From contig CP011265.1 in NCBI GenBank assembly GCA_000972765.1, positions 62,001-126,000 on the forward strand: 64,000 nucleotides of DNA, in the 5' to 3' direction. Positions within the stretch are counted from its first letter, which is position 1. Every line of letters begins with the position of its first letter. This DNA is from Verrucomicrobia bacterium IMCC26134 (GTDB taxonomy: Bacteria > Verrucomicrobiota > Verrucomicrobiia > Opitutales > Opitutaceae). The position numbers were made by a program, and so were the translations under genes. Below the pieces are notes generated by a model. That model did no database searches. It was not told where the DNA came from and saw only the letters and a program-made list of their open reading frames with translations. This document shows positions 38,730-48,105 of this stretch, piece after piece.

Positions 38730-39221
38730 ATGGCCATCACTACACCGCTTGTCGGCATCATCATGGGTAGCACTTCCGATTGGGAGACTATGCAGCACGC
38801 CGCCTCCACGCTCGAACGCCTCGGCGTGCCTTATGAAAAGGATGTGGTTAGCGCACATCGCACTCCGGATAAAATGGCCGATTATGCCAAGGCCGCTGAA
38901 GCGCGCGGGCTGCGCGTCATTATCGCCGGTGCCGGAGGCGCCGCGCACTTGCCGGGTATGACGGCCGCCTTTACCGCGCTGCCTGTGCTGGGCGTCCCCG
39001 TGGAAAGCCACAGCCTCAAGGGGCAGGATAGTCTTTTGTCCATTGTGCAGATGCCCGGTGGTATTCCAGTCGCCACGTTCGCCATCGGTAAACCGGGCGC
39101 GATCAACGCCGCTCTTTTTGCCGCCGCCATACTGGCCGGCACCGATGATAAAATCCGTAGCGCGCTCCATGCGTTCCGCAGCGAGCAAACCGCCACTGTC
39201 CTCGCCGCGAAGCTCCCTTGA
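38730..39221 (+). CDS. purE: N5-carboxyaminoimidazole ribonucleotide mutase
   Basis: 163 residues from the ATG at 38730. Signature motifs: [26 protein letters not shown] (catalytic His), [14 protein letters not shown] and [19 protein letters not shown]. It converts N5-CAIR to CAIR in purine synthesis and, as a class I enzyme, needs PurK, encoded 54 bases downstream. Longer frames upstream overlap the divergent lipoprotein gene and are not used. Confidence 0.95.
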   Translation: MAITTPLVGIIMGSTSDWETMQHAASTLERLGVPYEKDVVSAHRTPDKMADYAKAAEARGLRVIIAGAGGAAHLPGMTAAFTALPVLGVPVESHSLKGQDSLLSIVQMPGGIPVATFAIGKPGAINAALFAAAILAGTDDKIRSALHAFRSEQTATVLAAKLP

Positions 39222-39275
39222 GCCGCCGCTCCACCTTTCCCGTTTTCAGTATCTCCGCTTTTACGTTCCCTCTGT

Positions 39276-40424
39276 ATGATCCTTCCCGGCAAAACCCTCG
39301 GTGTCCTTGGTGGCGGCCAACTTGGCCGGATGTTTGCGCACGCCGCCGAATGCCTGGGCTACCGGGTGCACATTTACGAACCCTCGTCTGACTCACCCGC
39401 CGCCGAGGTCAGCGCCCACGCCGTTCACGCTCCCTACGCGGATCTGGTGTCCCTTGAGGATTTTGTGCGCGGGTGTGATGTGGTTACCTACGAGTTTGAG
39501 AATATTCCGGTGGAGCCGCTGCGTCAGCTGGAGTCCGCCGCCGTCTTTCATCCGGGCTGGCGCATCCTGGAGATCGCGCAGAACCGGCTTCGCGAGAAAA
39601 CCTGGCTGCGTGAAAACGCCATTCCGCATGTGCGGTTTGCTGCGTGCGATGCAGGGGGGGATTTGGCCGCCGACATCCGCCGCATCGGTTTTCCCTGTGT
39701 GGTGAAGACCGCTGATTTTGGCTATGATGGCAAGGGCCAGCTCAAGGTCGTGGACGAGGCCGCTCTTGAGCAGGCTGTCGCGGCGTTCCAGGGACAGCGC
39801 GCAGTGGTCGAGCAATGGGTGGGGTTTAAGTGTGAACTTTCCGTGATCGTCGCCCGCTCGTCCGCTGGCGAGACGCGTAGTTTTCCAGTCGCGGAAAACA
39901 TCCACACCCGCCACATCCTCGACTTTTCCATTCTTCCCGCACGCATATCGCCCGAAGTCGAATCGAGGGCTCGCGCGCTGGCCGAGGCCATCGCCGCGCG
40001 TCTAGGCCTCGTCGGACTGCTCGCAGTGGAGCTTTTCCTGACTGATAGCGATGAGCTGCTCGTCAACGAGATGGCCCCCCGCCCCCACAACAGCGGTCAC
40101 TGGTCGCTTGATGGCTGCGTGACTTCCCAGTTTGAGCAACACGTTCGCGCGGTGGCCGGATTGCCGCTCGGTGCGGTGGGGCTGACCTCGCCCGCCGTAG
40201 TCATGGTCAATATTCTCGGCGATTCATGGAAGTGGTCAGGCGACCGTTGCCTCGGGGAGCCCAACTGGTCTGCGATCCTTGGCACGCCGTGCGCGCATCT
40301 TCATCTCTACGGTAAAAAAGAACCTCGCCTCGGTCGTAAAATGGGACACTTCACCGTGACCGCTGGCGACGTCGGGACTGCTCTCGATCTCGCCCGCCGC
40401 CTAAAGTCCGCTTTGCAGGCTTAG
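39276..40424 (+). CDS. purK: N5-carboxyaminoimidazole ribonucleotide synthase
   Basis: 382 residues of ATP-grasp type: KTLGVLGGGQLGRMFAHAAE at the start, VTYEFENIPVEPL, the ATP loop CVVKTADFGYDGKGQ, and the metal-binding ELFLTDSDELLVNEMAPRPHNSGH region (given here as ELFLTDSDELL and NEMAPRPHNSGHW). It makes N5-CAIR from AIR, ATP and bicarbonate. It follows purE closely, so purE-purK form an operon. Confidence 0.95.
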   Translation: MILPGKTLGVLGGGQLGRMFAHAAECLGYRVHIYEPSSDSPAAEVSAHAVHAPYADLVSLEDFVRGCDVVTYEFENIPVEPLRQLESAAVFHPGWRILEIAQNRLREKTWLRENAIPHVRFAACDAGGDLAADIRRIGFPCVVKTADFGYDGKGQLKVVDEAALEQAVAAFQGQRAVVEQWVGFKCELSVIVARSSAGETRSFPVAENIHTRHILDFSILPARISPEVESRARALAEAIAARLGLVGLLAVELFLTDSDELLVNEMAPRPHNSGHWSLDGCVTSQFEQHVRAVAGLPLGAVGLTSPAVVMVNILGDSWKWSGDRCLGEPNWSAILGTPCAHLHLYGKKEPRLGRKMGHFTVTAGDVGTALDLARRLKSALQA

Positions 40425-40503
40425 TCCTTCCGTCGTCACGCCTCTTGGTCGCTTCTCGCGCTTGCTCCTCATCCACCGTTCTACGTCATAGCGGTTTATA
40501 TCC

Positions 40504-42033
40504 ATGTCCGCCCTCGTTCATCTTCCACTTGGCCAGCGCATCCCTGATCGCCTGCATGCGGTTTCATGCAGTCTTCCGACCATGCAATCAGTGGTTGGTT
40601 ATGAGGAAAAAGACCCTGCCATCACCGCGCATTTGACCAGCGGTTACCCGCGTTTCGTCGTTCATCCGTTGTTGGTTCAGGTTGCCACCGCCTTGGTCCG
40701 GCGTGAACCCGCGCTAGCCGGTCGCTCCCTGTGGCTGGCTGCCGGCCCTGCCGCCGCTGCTTCCTTGCGCAGTCATCTCGGCGAAATCGGCGACATCTTG
40801 CCGCTGACGCCCTGTCTCACGGCGTTGGTTCTTCCTGCCGGTTCCACGAGCGAGCTTTCCACAACCGCCCGTCGATACCTTCAACACACAGGCGCTTTCG
40901 CCTCTTCTCGCGCCGCCGAAGATTGGCTTGTGGCCGCCGGCTTACTGACGGGAGTCGAACCGGAATCGCTGTTTTCGGGCACAGACTCCGCGGCCGCTTT
41001 GCATGTTTGCACGGCGGTCGCGGCCAGCTTCGGTCATGGTCTCGCCGCGCGAGAGGTGCATCTCGTGCCCAGCGGCATGGCCGCCACTTTCGCGGCGTTT
41101 CAGGCCGTGAACACCGTCCAGGCGCCGCGTGGTCGCACGCGTTGGATCCAGCTCGGCTGGCTCTACCTCGATACCATCGCAATCCTGCAAAAACTGACCG
41201 CCGCCCCCGCCGCTGATTATCTGCACCACGCCGACGTCTTCGATCTCGCGGGTCTCCGTCGTCTGCTCGAAGCCCATCGGGGAAAAGTCGCCGGCATCCT
41301 CGCCGAGGTGCCCACGAATCCGCTGGTGCAGACCCCCGACCTGCCTGCGCTGACCGCACTCTGCCGCGAACACGGTGTCGCTCTGGTGGTGGATCCCACC
41401 ATCGCATCACCCTTCAATCTCGATGTGCTTCCTTACGCCGATCTGGTCGCGAACTCCCTGACCAAATACACGGCCTCAGAGGGTGATGTTATCCTCGGTG
41501 CCGTGGCGGTGAACCCTGCCTCACCTTTTGCCGCCGACCTCCAGCCGGCGCTCGCCGCCGCTGCGGGCCTCGCCGCGCTTTATCCGCGCGATGTCGTCCG
41601 CCTCGCGGCTCAGATCGACGCCACTGCGGCATTGATCGAGCGCATCAACGTAACGACTCCGCTGGTTGTCGCCTTTCTTCAGCAGCACCCGCGAATCCTT
41701 TCACTGCACTGGTCCGGCCAGTCTGACTCTGCCGTCAACTACGCCGCGCTGGCTCGCAAACCCGGATCAGTCGGCAGCATGATCAGCTTCAGTGTCACCG
41801 GGGACGTCGCTTCTTTTTATGACCGGCTCCGCCTCGCCAAGGGCCCTAGTTTTGGCCTCACATCGTCATTGATCTGCCCGTTCATGTATCTGGCTCATTA
41901 TGATCTGGTGACAAATTCCGCTGGCCGTGACTACCTTGCCGCCAACGGCATCGATCCGGAATTGATGCGCCTTTCAGTCGGTATCGAACCGGTTGAGGAT
42001 ATCATCGCCGCCCTTGCCGAGGCGCTGGCCTGA
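40504..42033 (+). CDS. Cystathionine gamma-synthase, fungal (Str2/Met7) type
   Basis: 509 residues of a Cys/Met-metabolism PLP enzyme. The N-terminus LPLGQRIPDRLHAVSCSLPT, then VVGYEEKDP and SGYPRFVVHPLL, matches the layout of the long fungal cystathionine gamma-synthases rather than the short E. coli MetB (family knowledge). The PLP-binding Lys is in ANSLTKYTASEGDV; other cofactor regions include LVPSGMAATFAAFQAV, ILAEVPTNPLVQTPDL and LVVDPTIASPF. It should join an activated homoserine and cysteine to cystathionine on the way to methionine. It begins 79 bases after purK. Confidence 0.85.
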   Translation: MSALVHLPLGQRIPDRLHAVSCSLPTMQSVVGYEEKDPAITAHLTSGYPRFVVHPLLVQVATALVRREPALAGRSLWLAAGPAAAASLRSHLGEIGDILPLTPCLTALVLPAGSTSELSTTARRYLQHTGAFASSRAAEDWLVAAGLLTGVEPESLFSGTDSAAALHVCTAVAASFGHGLAAREVHLVPSGMAATFAAFQAVNTVQAPRGRTRWIQLGWLYLDTIAILQKLTAAPAADYLHHADVFDLAGLRRLLEAHRGKVAGILAEVPTNPLVQTPDLPALTALCREHGVALVVDPTIASPFNLDVLPYADLVANSLTKYTASEGDVILGAVAVNPASPFAADLQPALAAAAGLAALYPRDVVRLAAQIDATAALIERINVTTPLVVAFLQQHPRILSLHWSGQSDSAVNYAALARKPGSVGSMISFSVTGDVASFYDRLRLAKGPSFGLTSSLICPFMYLAHYDLVTNSAGRDYLAANGIDPELMRLSVGIEPVEDIIAALAEALA

Positions 42034-42040
42034 AGCCGCC

Positions 42041-42334
42041 GTGGCCAACGCCGCTCCATCACCAGTTTGCATCCTCGCGGTGAAGGCCGTGCCCAATGCA
42101 CCACGCAGCGAGGTTGTCGGCCGTCTCGGCGAGGCGGTGAAGATTAAGGTTCATGCGCCCGCGCTCGAGGGTAAGGCCAACGACGCCTTGTGCGCCTTTC
42201 TGGCCGCCGCCCTTGCTCTCCCGCGTCGCGCCGTCGTCGTGCAGACGGGCGATACCTCCCGCCACAAGCTCGTGCGCGTCGAGGGGCTGAGTTTGGCTGA
42301 AGTCGAGGCCCGCCTGGGTTTACCTCCTCGCTGA
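42041..42334 (+). CDS. DUF167 / YggU family protein
   Basis: 97 residues from a GTG at 42041, only 7 bases after the previous stop; a start at 41993 would overlap that gene. The family core is present: LAVKAVPNAPRSEVVG, VKIKVHAPALEGKANDALC, VVVQTGDTSRHKLVRVEGLS. Members are small alpha/beta proteins of unknown function. Probably co-transcribed with the cystathionine gamma-synthase gene. Confidence 0.85.
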   Translation: MANAAPSPVCILAVKAVPNAPRSEVVGRLGEAVKIKVHAPALEGKANDALCAFLAAALALPRRAVVVQTGDTSRHKLVRVEGLSLAEVEARLGLPPR

Positions 42335-42362
42335 CGACGGCGGCGGTCGTGCCCTCCGCCGG

Positions 42363-43724
42363 TCAACTGCGCGCAAAGCCGCGGAAGCGATTCGCGGTCG
42401 ATTGGTAGGCGGGGAAAACCTGGGCCAGGTCTTTTTCCGCCACTCCCATGTGGCGCACGCAGGCTTCGGCAAAAAAATCGCGGTAATCGGTCGTGATCGC
42501 CAGGTCGCGGCCTTCGTGGAGCTTATCCGGCGAAAGTCCCGGCCACTGCCCGAGCACCTTGCCGCCCTGCACCGTGCCGCCAAGGGCGAAGAAAGCCGTG
42601 CCGTAGCCGTGGTCGGTGCCTCGGTTGCCGTTCTGCCGGGCGGTGCGGCCGAACTCACTCATCGTGAGCACCATCACGTCCGACATCTTCGCTCCCAGAT
42701 CCTTGTGCAAGGCCGCAAGTCCGCCGCCAAACTCGGTCAGGCGCGTCGCCAACTGGCCCGCCGCCGAGCCCTGGTTGGCATGGGTATCCCAGCCGCCGAT
42801 CTCGACAAAGGCGATTTCGAGTCCGACGTCCGATTTGATGAGCTGGGCCACTTGGCGGAGCGATCTTCCGAATCCGCTGTTTGGATACGTCGAGCCGTTG
42901 GCGGGAGTGTAGTTCCGGGGGTTTACTTTTTTAAGCAGCCCCATCGCCTCGAAGCCCTCTTGCCCGGCGCCATGCAGTGCGTCGCCAACCGCGTTCTCGT
43001 AGATTTGCTCAAAGCCTTTGGATGCAGTGGAACCGGTCATGCCCGGGTCTTCCGGGCGGCGTTTGCGTCCAATCGCCGCGGTGCCGGTGCTCACGCCGAA
43101 GCGCTCCAGGTCGGCGAAGGCGATGGCCTCTTCTTTGCCTTGCAGGCTGCGGGGCATTTGCGCGGTCAGGGCCACCGCGCGTAACGCCGAGTGGTGCGCG
43201 GCATCCTCGGGGCAAACGCCGATCATGCGGTTCAGCCAGCCGGTCGCGAGGTTCTTGTTGTGCCCCGCGCCCGATTCCATGAGGTCCTGCGAATCAAAGT
43301 GCGAACGGGTGCCCTCGGGGTTCCCGCAGGCGTGCACCACCGCCAGCTCGCCCGCCCGGTAGAGCTCGTGCAAGGGCGAGAGTGCGGGGTGCAGCCCGAA
43401 CCTGCCGTCGAGGTCCAGCACGCCTGCCGCTCCCGCTTTGTGCGAAGGGGCGGCCAGCGCGATCTCGCTGCGCAGCTTGTAGTAATCTTTGTCGCCGTAG
43501 GGCACGACCATCGAGAGGCCGTCTGCCGCTCCGCGTTGAAAAACACACACCAGTATTTTACGTCCGCCCGTCGCGCGACGCGGCTCGGCGGCCAGCACCG
43601 AAGCCCGCAGAAAATCCGGACCGAACAAGGCGCTCGCGCCTATCGCGGCGAAGGCGAGCGCTCCACGTTTCACGAAAAACCGGCGGGAGACCTCGTGTCC
43701 GGGAGTGGGGATGATCGGATTCAT
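42363..43724 (-). CDS. DUF1501 protein with Tat signal
   Basis: 453 residues. The leader has a twin-arginine motif (SRRFFVKRGALAFAAIGASA). The core contains KILVCVFQRGAADGLSMVVP, VHACGNPEGTRSHFDSQDLM, EIGGWDTHANQGS, and MVLTMSEFGRTARQNGNRGTD (given in parts), giving the alkaline-phosphatase-like layout of DUF1501 (sulfatase-related) proteins. Its function is unknown; DUF1501 proteins are nearly always beside a DUF1800 gene, as here, 56 bases downstream of it on the minus strand. It is exported folded, probably to the periplasm. Confidence 0.9.
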   Translation of the reverse strand: MNPIIPTPGHEVSRRFFVKRGALAFAAIGASALFGPDFLRASVLAAEPRRATGGRKILVCVFQRGAADGLSMVVPYGDKDYYKLRSEIALAAPSHKAGAAGVLDLDGRFGLHPALSPLHELYRAGELAVVHACGNPEGTRSHFDSQDLMESGAGHNKNLATGWLNRMIGVCPEDAAHHSALRAVALTAQMPRSLQGKEEAIAFADLERFGVSTGTAAIGRKRRPEDPGMTGSTASKGFEQIYENAVGDALHGAGQEGFEAMGLLKKVNPRNYTPANGSTYPNSGFGRSLRQVAQLIKSDVGLEIAFVEIGGWDTHANQGSAAGQLATRLTEFGGGLAALHKDLGAKMSDVMVLTMSEFGRTARQNGNRGTDHGYGTAFFALGGTVQGGKVLGQWPGLSPDKLHEGRDLAITTDYRDFFAEACVRHMGVAEKDLAQVFPAYQSTANRFRGFARS

Positions 43725-43780
43725 AGGGGGGGTGGGGGAGTCAAAGAAAGCGGATTAGCCAATCGGGGGTTTTCGAATGT

Positions 43781-45658
43781 TTAGCGACGTTGGAATTCAG
43801 GTGCGCCGAGGATCAGTGCGAGGACTTTGGGCAGGTCTGCCACCGCAGGCGGCGCGCCGGCGTTTTTATCGGACGAGTCCGCCGCGCTTTGGGCAAGCAC
43901 CACGCGACGGGTCGAGTCGCTCAAGGGTCTGGCGAAGAGATTACGGGTGATGGCATCGACCGCTTCCTCCGCCATATCGGCGTCCTTGCCCGCGAACAGG
44001 GTGCGCGCATGCACCCGAGCGTCGCTCACTTGTCCGCCGGTGAGCGCAAGTGCGTAGTTGAGCCGGGATACGAGCGCTCCTGAGTTGACCCAGGTGGAGG
44101 AGTCCTCGGGGAATCCGGTGGGCGGGCCCCAGCCGTAGTTGGACTGGCCCATCTCGACCAGGTGGAGCGTGACTGTTTTGCGCGGCAGGCGGGACATGCG
44201 TTCCTGCCCGCGACCGAGCAAGGCGCCGGCCTCAAGCGCCCTCACGGGAACGCGTGGGGCTGGCCCGTTGGCGTCGACGAACTCCGCGCCTGAGGCGCGC
44301 AGCGAGGAGGAGGCGAATTCAAAGGGGGATTTGGTCTTTGCGCCGAAGTTTTCGGGTGCGAAAAACGCCTTGTCCAGGAACAGCGCCTCATAGGTGGCGT
44401 GCAGATTGCCGCCGCTGCTTAGGAACGCGGACGCGACACGCTTGACCAATTCCTCCGGGGGCTTGTCCGCGACGAAGCGCTGGCAAAGCTTATAGGCGAT
44501 GTGATGCGCGGTCGAAGGGTGGGTGGCTAGCAGGTCCAGGACGCGTTCGCCGTCTTTCTGGCCGCCGTTTGCGGGGAAAGTTTTTCCAAGGATGACTTTT
44601 TCGCCCTGGTCGTGCCACTGGGGGCGAAATTGAAACTCCGCTTTCTGCGGCAGGATCGTCCAACCGGTCAGGGCTCGTGCCACTTCCTGCACGTCCTTTT
44701 GAGAGTAGCCGCCGTCGACGCCCAGCGTGTGCAGCTCCATGAGCTCGCGTCCGTAGTTTTCGTTCAGCCCGCGGGTGGGTTTTGGCAGGGCGGCCGCCGC
44801 TTCCTCCGACATGCCGGTGGCTTTTTGTTTCAGGCGGCGGGCGATACGGGTCTCCGTCTCGCCAGGTTCGTAGGCCACGGTGCTGCGCCAGTTGTCCAGA
44901 TAGACCAGCATAGCCGGGCTCTTCGCGGTCGCGGCGAGCAGGTCCCGGAAGCTGCCCCACAAGTTCGGGCGGATGGTATCCTGCTCATGGGAAACGATCA
45001 GCGGCCGCACCAGTTGCTTGCGGGCGTCGACGTTGAAGTGATTGAACCAGAAATCGACCAGCACCTGTTCAAGTTGGCGTTCCGAATACACCGCCCGGAT
45101 CAGCTTTGCATGGTGTAATTCGCCTAGTGCCTGGGCTAGGGTGAGCTCGTTCTCACTTGGGCCTTCGAATGATCGCCGCACCTTGGTTGGCGCCGTCTCT
45201 GTGGGGGCTGACTTACCGGGCTCGGTTTGCGAAGACTCGCCCGTCATCTCGTCCATCATGGAGTGGGAATCCCCCTTGGCCATTTGGGCGTTCTCCTCTG
45301 CTTTACCTGCGGCGGCGCGTTCGCGATTGCGCGCTTGCCGTGCGCGGATCTCGGCCTGGTAGGCTTTCGTGAGTTCTTGGGGTGTTTTGTGGATGTAGGT
45401 GAGCTTGGCCACCATTTGCTCAGCCTTGCCGTCTTCGATTTTCTCGGGGGTGAGCTGGGTGCGTATCCATTTTTCCACCCCGAATTCTGCGACCCTGTCG
45501 ATTTCACCTGGTCGCGGACCGTAGCCTAGGCGGTTAAGGACATGGGCCGCTTTTTCGCGTTCGTTGAGAGGCGAACTCTCTGCCGCATGACCTCCGGTTA
45601 GCCAACCTGTTGTCATTAAGATTATTCCGAGCAACATCTTGGGCGTGGATGCTTTCAT
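43781..45658 (-). CDS. DUF1800 protein, exported
   Basis: 625 residues from the ATG at 45658 (MKASTPKMLLGIILMTTGWL), which gives a signal peptide; a longer frame to 45766 lacks one and overlaps the divergent promoter. Signature regions are HVLNRLGYGPRPGEIDRV, LVDFWFNHFNVDARK, LNENYGRELMELHTLGVDGG and EVARALTGWTI. A charged insert rich in Glu/Ala/Arg and Ser (about residues 90-160) interrupts the N-terminal part. DUF1800 function is unknown; it pairs with the following DUF1501 gene and the two probably act together at the cell surface. Confidence 0.9.
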   Translation of the reverse strand: MKASTPKMLLGIILMTTGWLTGGHAAESSPLNEREKAAHVLNRLGYGPRPGEIDRVAEFGVEKWIRTQLTPEKIEDGKAEQMVAKLTYIHKTPQELTKAYQAEIRARQARNRERAAAGKAEENAQMAKGDSHSMMDEMTGESSQTEPGKSAPTETAPTKVRRSFEGPSENELTLAQALGELHHAKLIRAVYSERQLEQVLVDFWFNHFNVDARKQLVRPLIVSHEQDTIRPNLWGSFRDLLAATAKSPAMLVYLDNWRSTVAYEPGETETRIARRLKQKATGMSEEAAAALPKPTRGLNENYGRELMELHTLGVDGGYSQKDVQEVARALTGWTILPQKAEFQFRPQWHDQGEKVILGKTFPANGGQKDGERVLDLLATHPSTAHHIAYKLCQRFVADKPPEELVKRVASAFLSSGGNLHATYEALFLDKAFFAPENFGAKTKSPFEFASSSLRASGAEFVDANGPAPRVPVRALEAGALLGRGQERMSRLPRKTVTLHLVEMGQSNYGWGPPTGFPEDSSTWVNSGALVSRLNYALALTGGQVSDARVHARTLFAGKDADMAEEAVDAITRNLFARPLSDSTRRVVLAQSAADSSDKNAGAPPAVADLPKVLALILGAPEFQRR

Positions 45659-45821
45659 ACACACAGAGACGCTCCCCCGCGAGGCGGGGTTACGGGGTGA
45701 ATTCCTCTTAGGGGAATCCATTCCGAGGCCCGAACCTAAGGTGCTTTTCGCAAGACACTTTCGCATTGTCCCGTTCGGAAGGTCGTATCAGGCTTCGTTT
45801 CCTTTGTCACATTTTCCCACC

Positions 45822-47081
45822 ATGAAGCTCACGCGTCTATTCGCCTCGTTTGCCTTGCTCATCGCCGCCCTTTCCCCGGGCTTTGCCCAGTCCACCGTCA
45901 CCACCGAGCGCACCGTCTCAGCCCCCGTCACCTCGGTCGAGACCCGCACGTTTGTGAACGCCGAGGGTAAAACCGTCACCGAGCGCGTCACCACTAATGT
46001 CCAGGTCGAGAGCGAAGCGGTTGCCGAGACCACCGCGCCCAAGAGCTACACGGCCGCGGTCGTTATCACCAACCGCGCCGGCAAGGACTACGACACCAAG
46101 ATTTCCGTCCTCGAGGACCTGCTCACCGCCCGCATCACCGATCTCGGGTTTCGTCTCCTGACCCGCGAGGTTGTGGTCGACAACCTGCGTAAGTTCGACC
46201 CCGCCACGGCTTCTGCCGGGCGCCCCGCCGATAGTCTTGAGGCTCAATTCACCGACCAGTCCTCCGCGCTGCGCCTCGCCCAGAATATGGGCGCCGACTA
46301 CATCGTTCAGGCCTCGATCACCAGCTATGCCGAAACCAAACGCGAGGTGAAGGCCTACAACACCAACTTCACCAACTACGACTACACCTTGCGCGTCACC
46401 TACAAGATTCTCGACGCCACCGGCGGCGGCTCCCTCACCGGCGACGTCGCCAAGGCCACCCGGACCGAGCAGGGCACCGCCAACTCCACGGCTCTCGTCG
46501 AGGGCATTTTCGACGACTTGCTCGACCAGACGACTAACCAGATCACGTCTTCCCTTCGCACCCGTATCGCCGCCGGCCGTATCACCGCGCCCAAGGCTGC
46601 CGCCAAGCTCGTCACCATCACCATCAAGCCCGAGGCCGCCGATCTCTTCATCCCTGATGTCCGAATCAACGCCGAGAATGTCGTCACCATCGGCGAGTCC
46701 AAGTTCAAGGTCACCCCGCTCAACGCCACCGTCGAGGTGGACGGCGTCGCCGTCGGCACCGCCCCCGGCCAGATCACCCTGCGCCCCGGCTTTAGCAAAC
46801 TCCGTCTCTCCCGCGAGGGTTTTGATTCTTGGGAACGCACGATCAGCGCCACCGATGGCCAGGTTCTCAATGTCGCGATGAAGATGTCCGCTGACGGCTA
46901 TGCCCGCTTCAAGGATGCCACTGCTTTTATCAACGATCTCAAAAATGGCGCCAAACTGACCGACGCCGAAGTCAAAAAAATCGAAGGCGAGGCCAAGATG
47001 CTCGAGAACTCGTTCTTCAAGGTCGATACCAAGGAGAACTTCCGCTTCATCCTGCCCGACCGTTACAAAGAGTCCAGATAA
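45822..47081 (+). CDS. Exported CsgG/LpoB-like protein with PEGA domain
   Basis: 419 residues from the ATG at 45822 (MKLTRLFASFALLIAALSPG, cut near GFAQ). Residues about 75-240 resemble the CsgG/LpoB fold: VLEDLLTARITDLGFRLLTR, then ALRLAQNMGADYIVQASIT. Residues about 290-375 form a PEGA-type repeat (VTPLNATVEVDGVAVGTAPG; ITLRPGFSKLRLSREGF). It ends in a Lys-rich helical tail. It is exported but has no lipobox, unlike later genes of the cluster. First gene of a five-gene set on the plus strand; divergent from DUF1800. Confidence 0.72.
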   Translation: MKLTRLFASFALLIAALSPGFAQSTVTTERTVSAPVTSVETRTFVNAEGKTVTERVTTNVQVESEAVAETTAPKSYTAAVVITNRAGKDYDTKISVLEDLLTARITDLGFRLLTREVVVDNLRKFDPATASAGRPADSLEAQFTDQSSALRLAQNMGADYIVQASITSYAETKREVKAYNTNFTNYDYTLRVTYKILDATGGGSLTGDVAKATRTEQGTANSTALVEGIFDDLLDQTTNQITSSLRTRIAAGRITAPKAAAKLVTITIKPEAADLFIPDVRINAENVVTIGESKFKVTPLNATVEVDGVAVGTAPGQITLRPGFSKLRLSREGFDSWERTISATDGQVLNVAMKMSADGYARFKDATAFINDLKNGAKLTDAEVKKIEGEAKMLENSFFKVDTKENFRFILPDRYKESR

Positions 47082-47129
47082 CCCTCCGCGCTCAATTTTA
47101 CCGTTCAACCACGACCTTCCTTTCCGTCC

Positions 47130-48044
47130 ATGAATTTTAAACTCACCTCCTTAAACGGCCTCCGTCTTTTCGTGACCGGCCTCTTCCTCGGTTCCGCTCT
47201 CCTCGCCCAGGAAACCGCTCCCGCCGCCACCGCCGCGCCCACTCCCGGCATCAAAACCCTCGCCATCGCCAAGGTGAAGGCCACCCCCGCCATCCTCGCC
47301 AACGCCGCCGGAGCCAGCCGCAAAAACTCCATCGACCGCATGACGCAGGCCCTCGACGGCCAACTCATCTCCGCCGTCCAGCAGACCCGCAAGTTCACCG
47401 TGCTCGCCCGCTCCGACGCCGATTCACTCGTCGAGGAGGGCGCTGCCACCGGCAAGGCCTTCTCCTTTGGCGACGCCGACTACCTGCTCGTCATCACCGT
47501 CGATGACTTCCAGGACTTCATCCAAACCGCCGAGTTCAAAGCCCTCGGCAAGACCGCCACCAAGCGCGTCATCCGCTTCTCCGCCGTCGGCAAGATCTAC
47601 GAGACCAAGACCAACAAGCTCCTCGAGACCGCCAACTTTCAGGAACAGAACCTCGACACCGAGGAGCTCCTCGCCAACTCCGCCAGCACCGGAGGCGAGC
47701 TCTCCGACGCCCTCCTCCTCAGCCTCACCCGCCGCATGAGCGAACAGGTCTCCCAGCGCGTCGCCGATGTCATCTACCCCGCCAAGATCATGGCCAAGAC
47801 CGGCAAGGTTGTGACCATCAATCGCGGCGACGGCACCGGCATCGCCACCGGCCAGCTCTGGGAGGTGTTTGCCCTCGGCGAGGAGCTCATCGATCCCGAT
47901 ACCCACGTCTCCCTCGGCCGTGAAGAAATGTCCGTCGGCAAGGTCCGCATCACCCGCGTCACCCCCAAGACCGCCCAAGGTGAAGTGAACGGCGAAGACC
48001 TCGGCATCGACAAGGGCGCCATCGTCCGCCGTGTCGTCCAGTAA
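47130..48044 (+). CDS. CsgG-family exported protein
   Basis: 304 residues with a signal peptide (LRLFVTGLFLGSALLAQE). The body has CsgG-type features: IKTLAIAKVKATPAI, SIDRMTQALDGQLISAVQQT, RKFTVLARSDADSLVEEG, DADYLLVITVDDFQDF, and a C-terminal segment with KVVTINRGDGTGIATGQLWE resembling a small beta domain. CsgG proteins form outer-membrane secretion rings or periplasmic scaffolds (family knowledge). No lipobox Cys is visible, so the protein may be soluble. It begins 48 bases after the PEGA gene. Confidence 0.7.
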   Translation: MNFKLTSLNGLRLFVTGLFLGSALLAQETAPAATAAPTPGIKTLAIAKVKATPAILANAAGASRKNSIDRMTQALDGQLISAVQQTRKFTVLARSDADSLVEEGAATGKAFSFGDADYLLVITVDDFQDFIQTAEFKALGKTATKRVIRFSAVGKIYETKTNKLLETANFQEQNLDTEELLANSASTGGELSDALLLSLTRRMSEQVSQRVADVIYPAKIMAKTGKVVTINRGDGTGIATGQLWEVFALGEELIDPDTHVSLGREEMSVGKVRITRVTPKTAQGEVNGEDLGIDKGAIVRRVVQ

Positions 48045-48105
48045 GCCACGCGCCTCCCGTTTTCCTTCGGTTCTCCACTCGGCATCAACTCTCATCTTCT
48101 TACCC

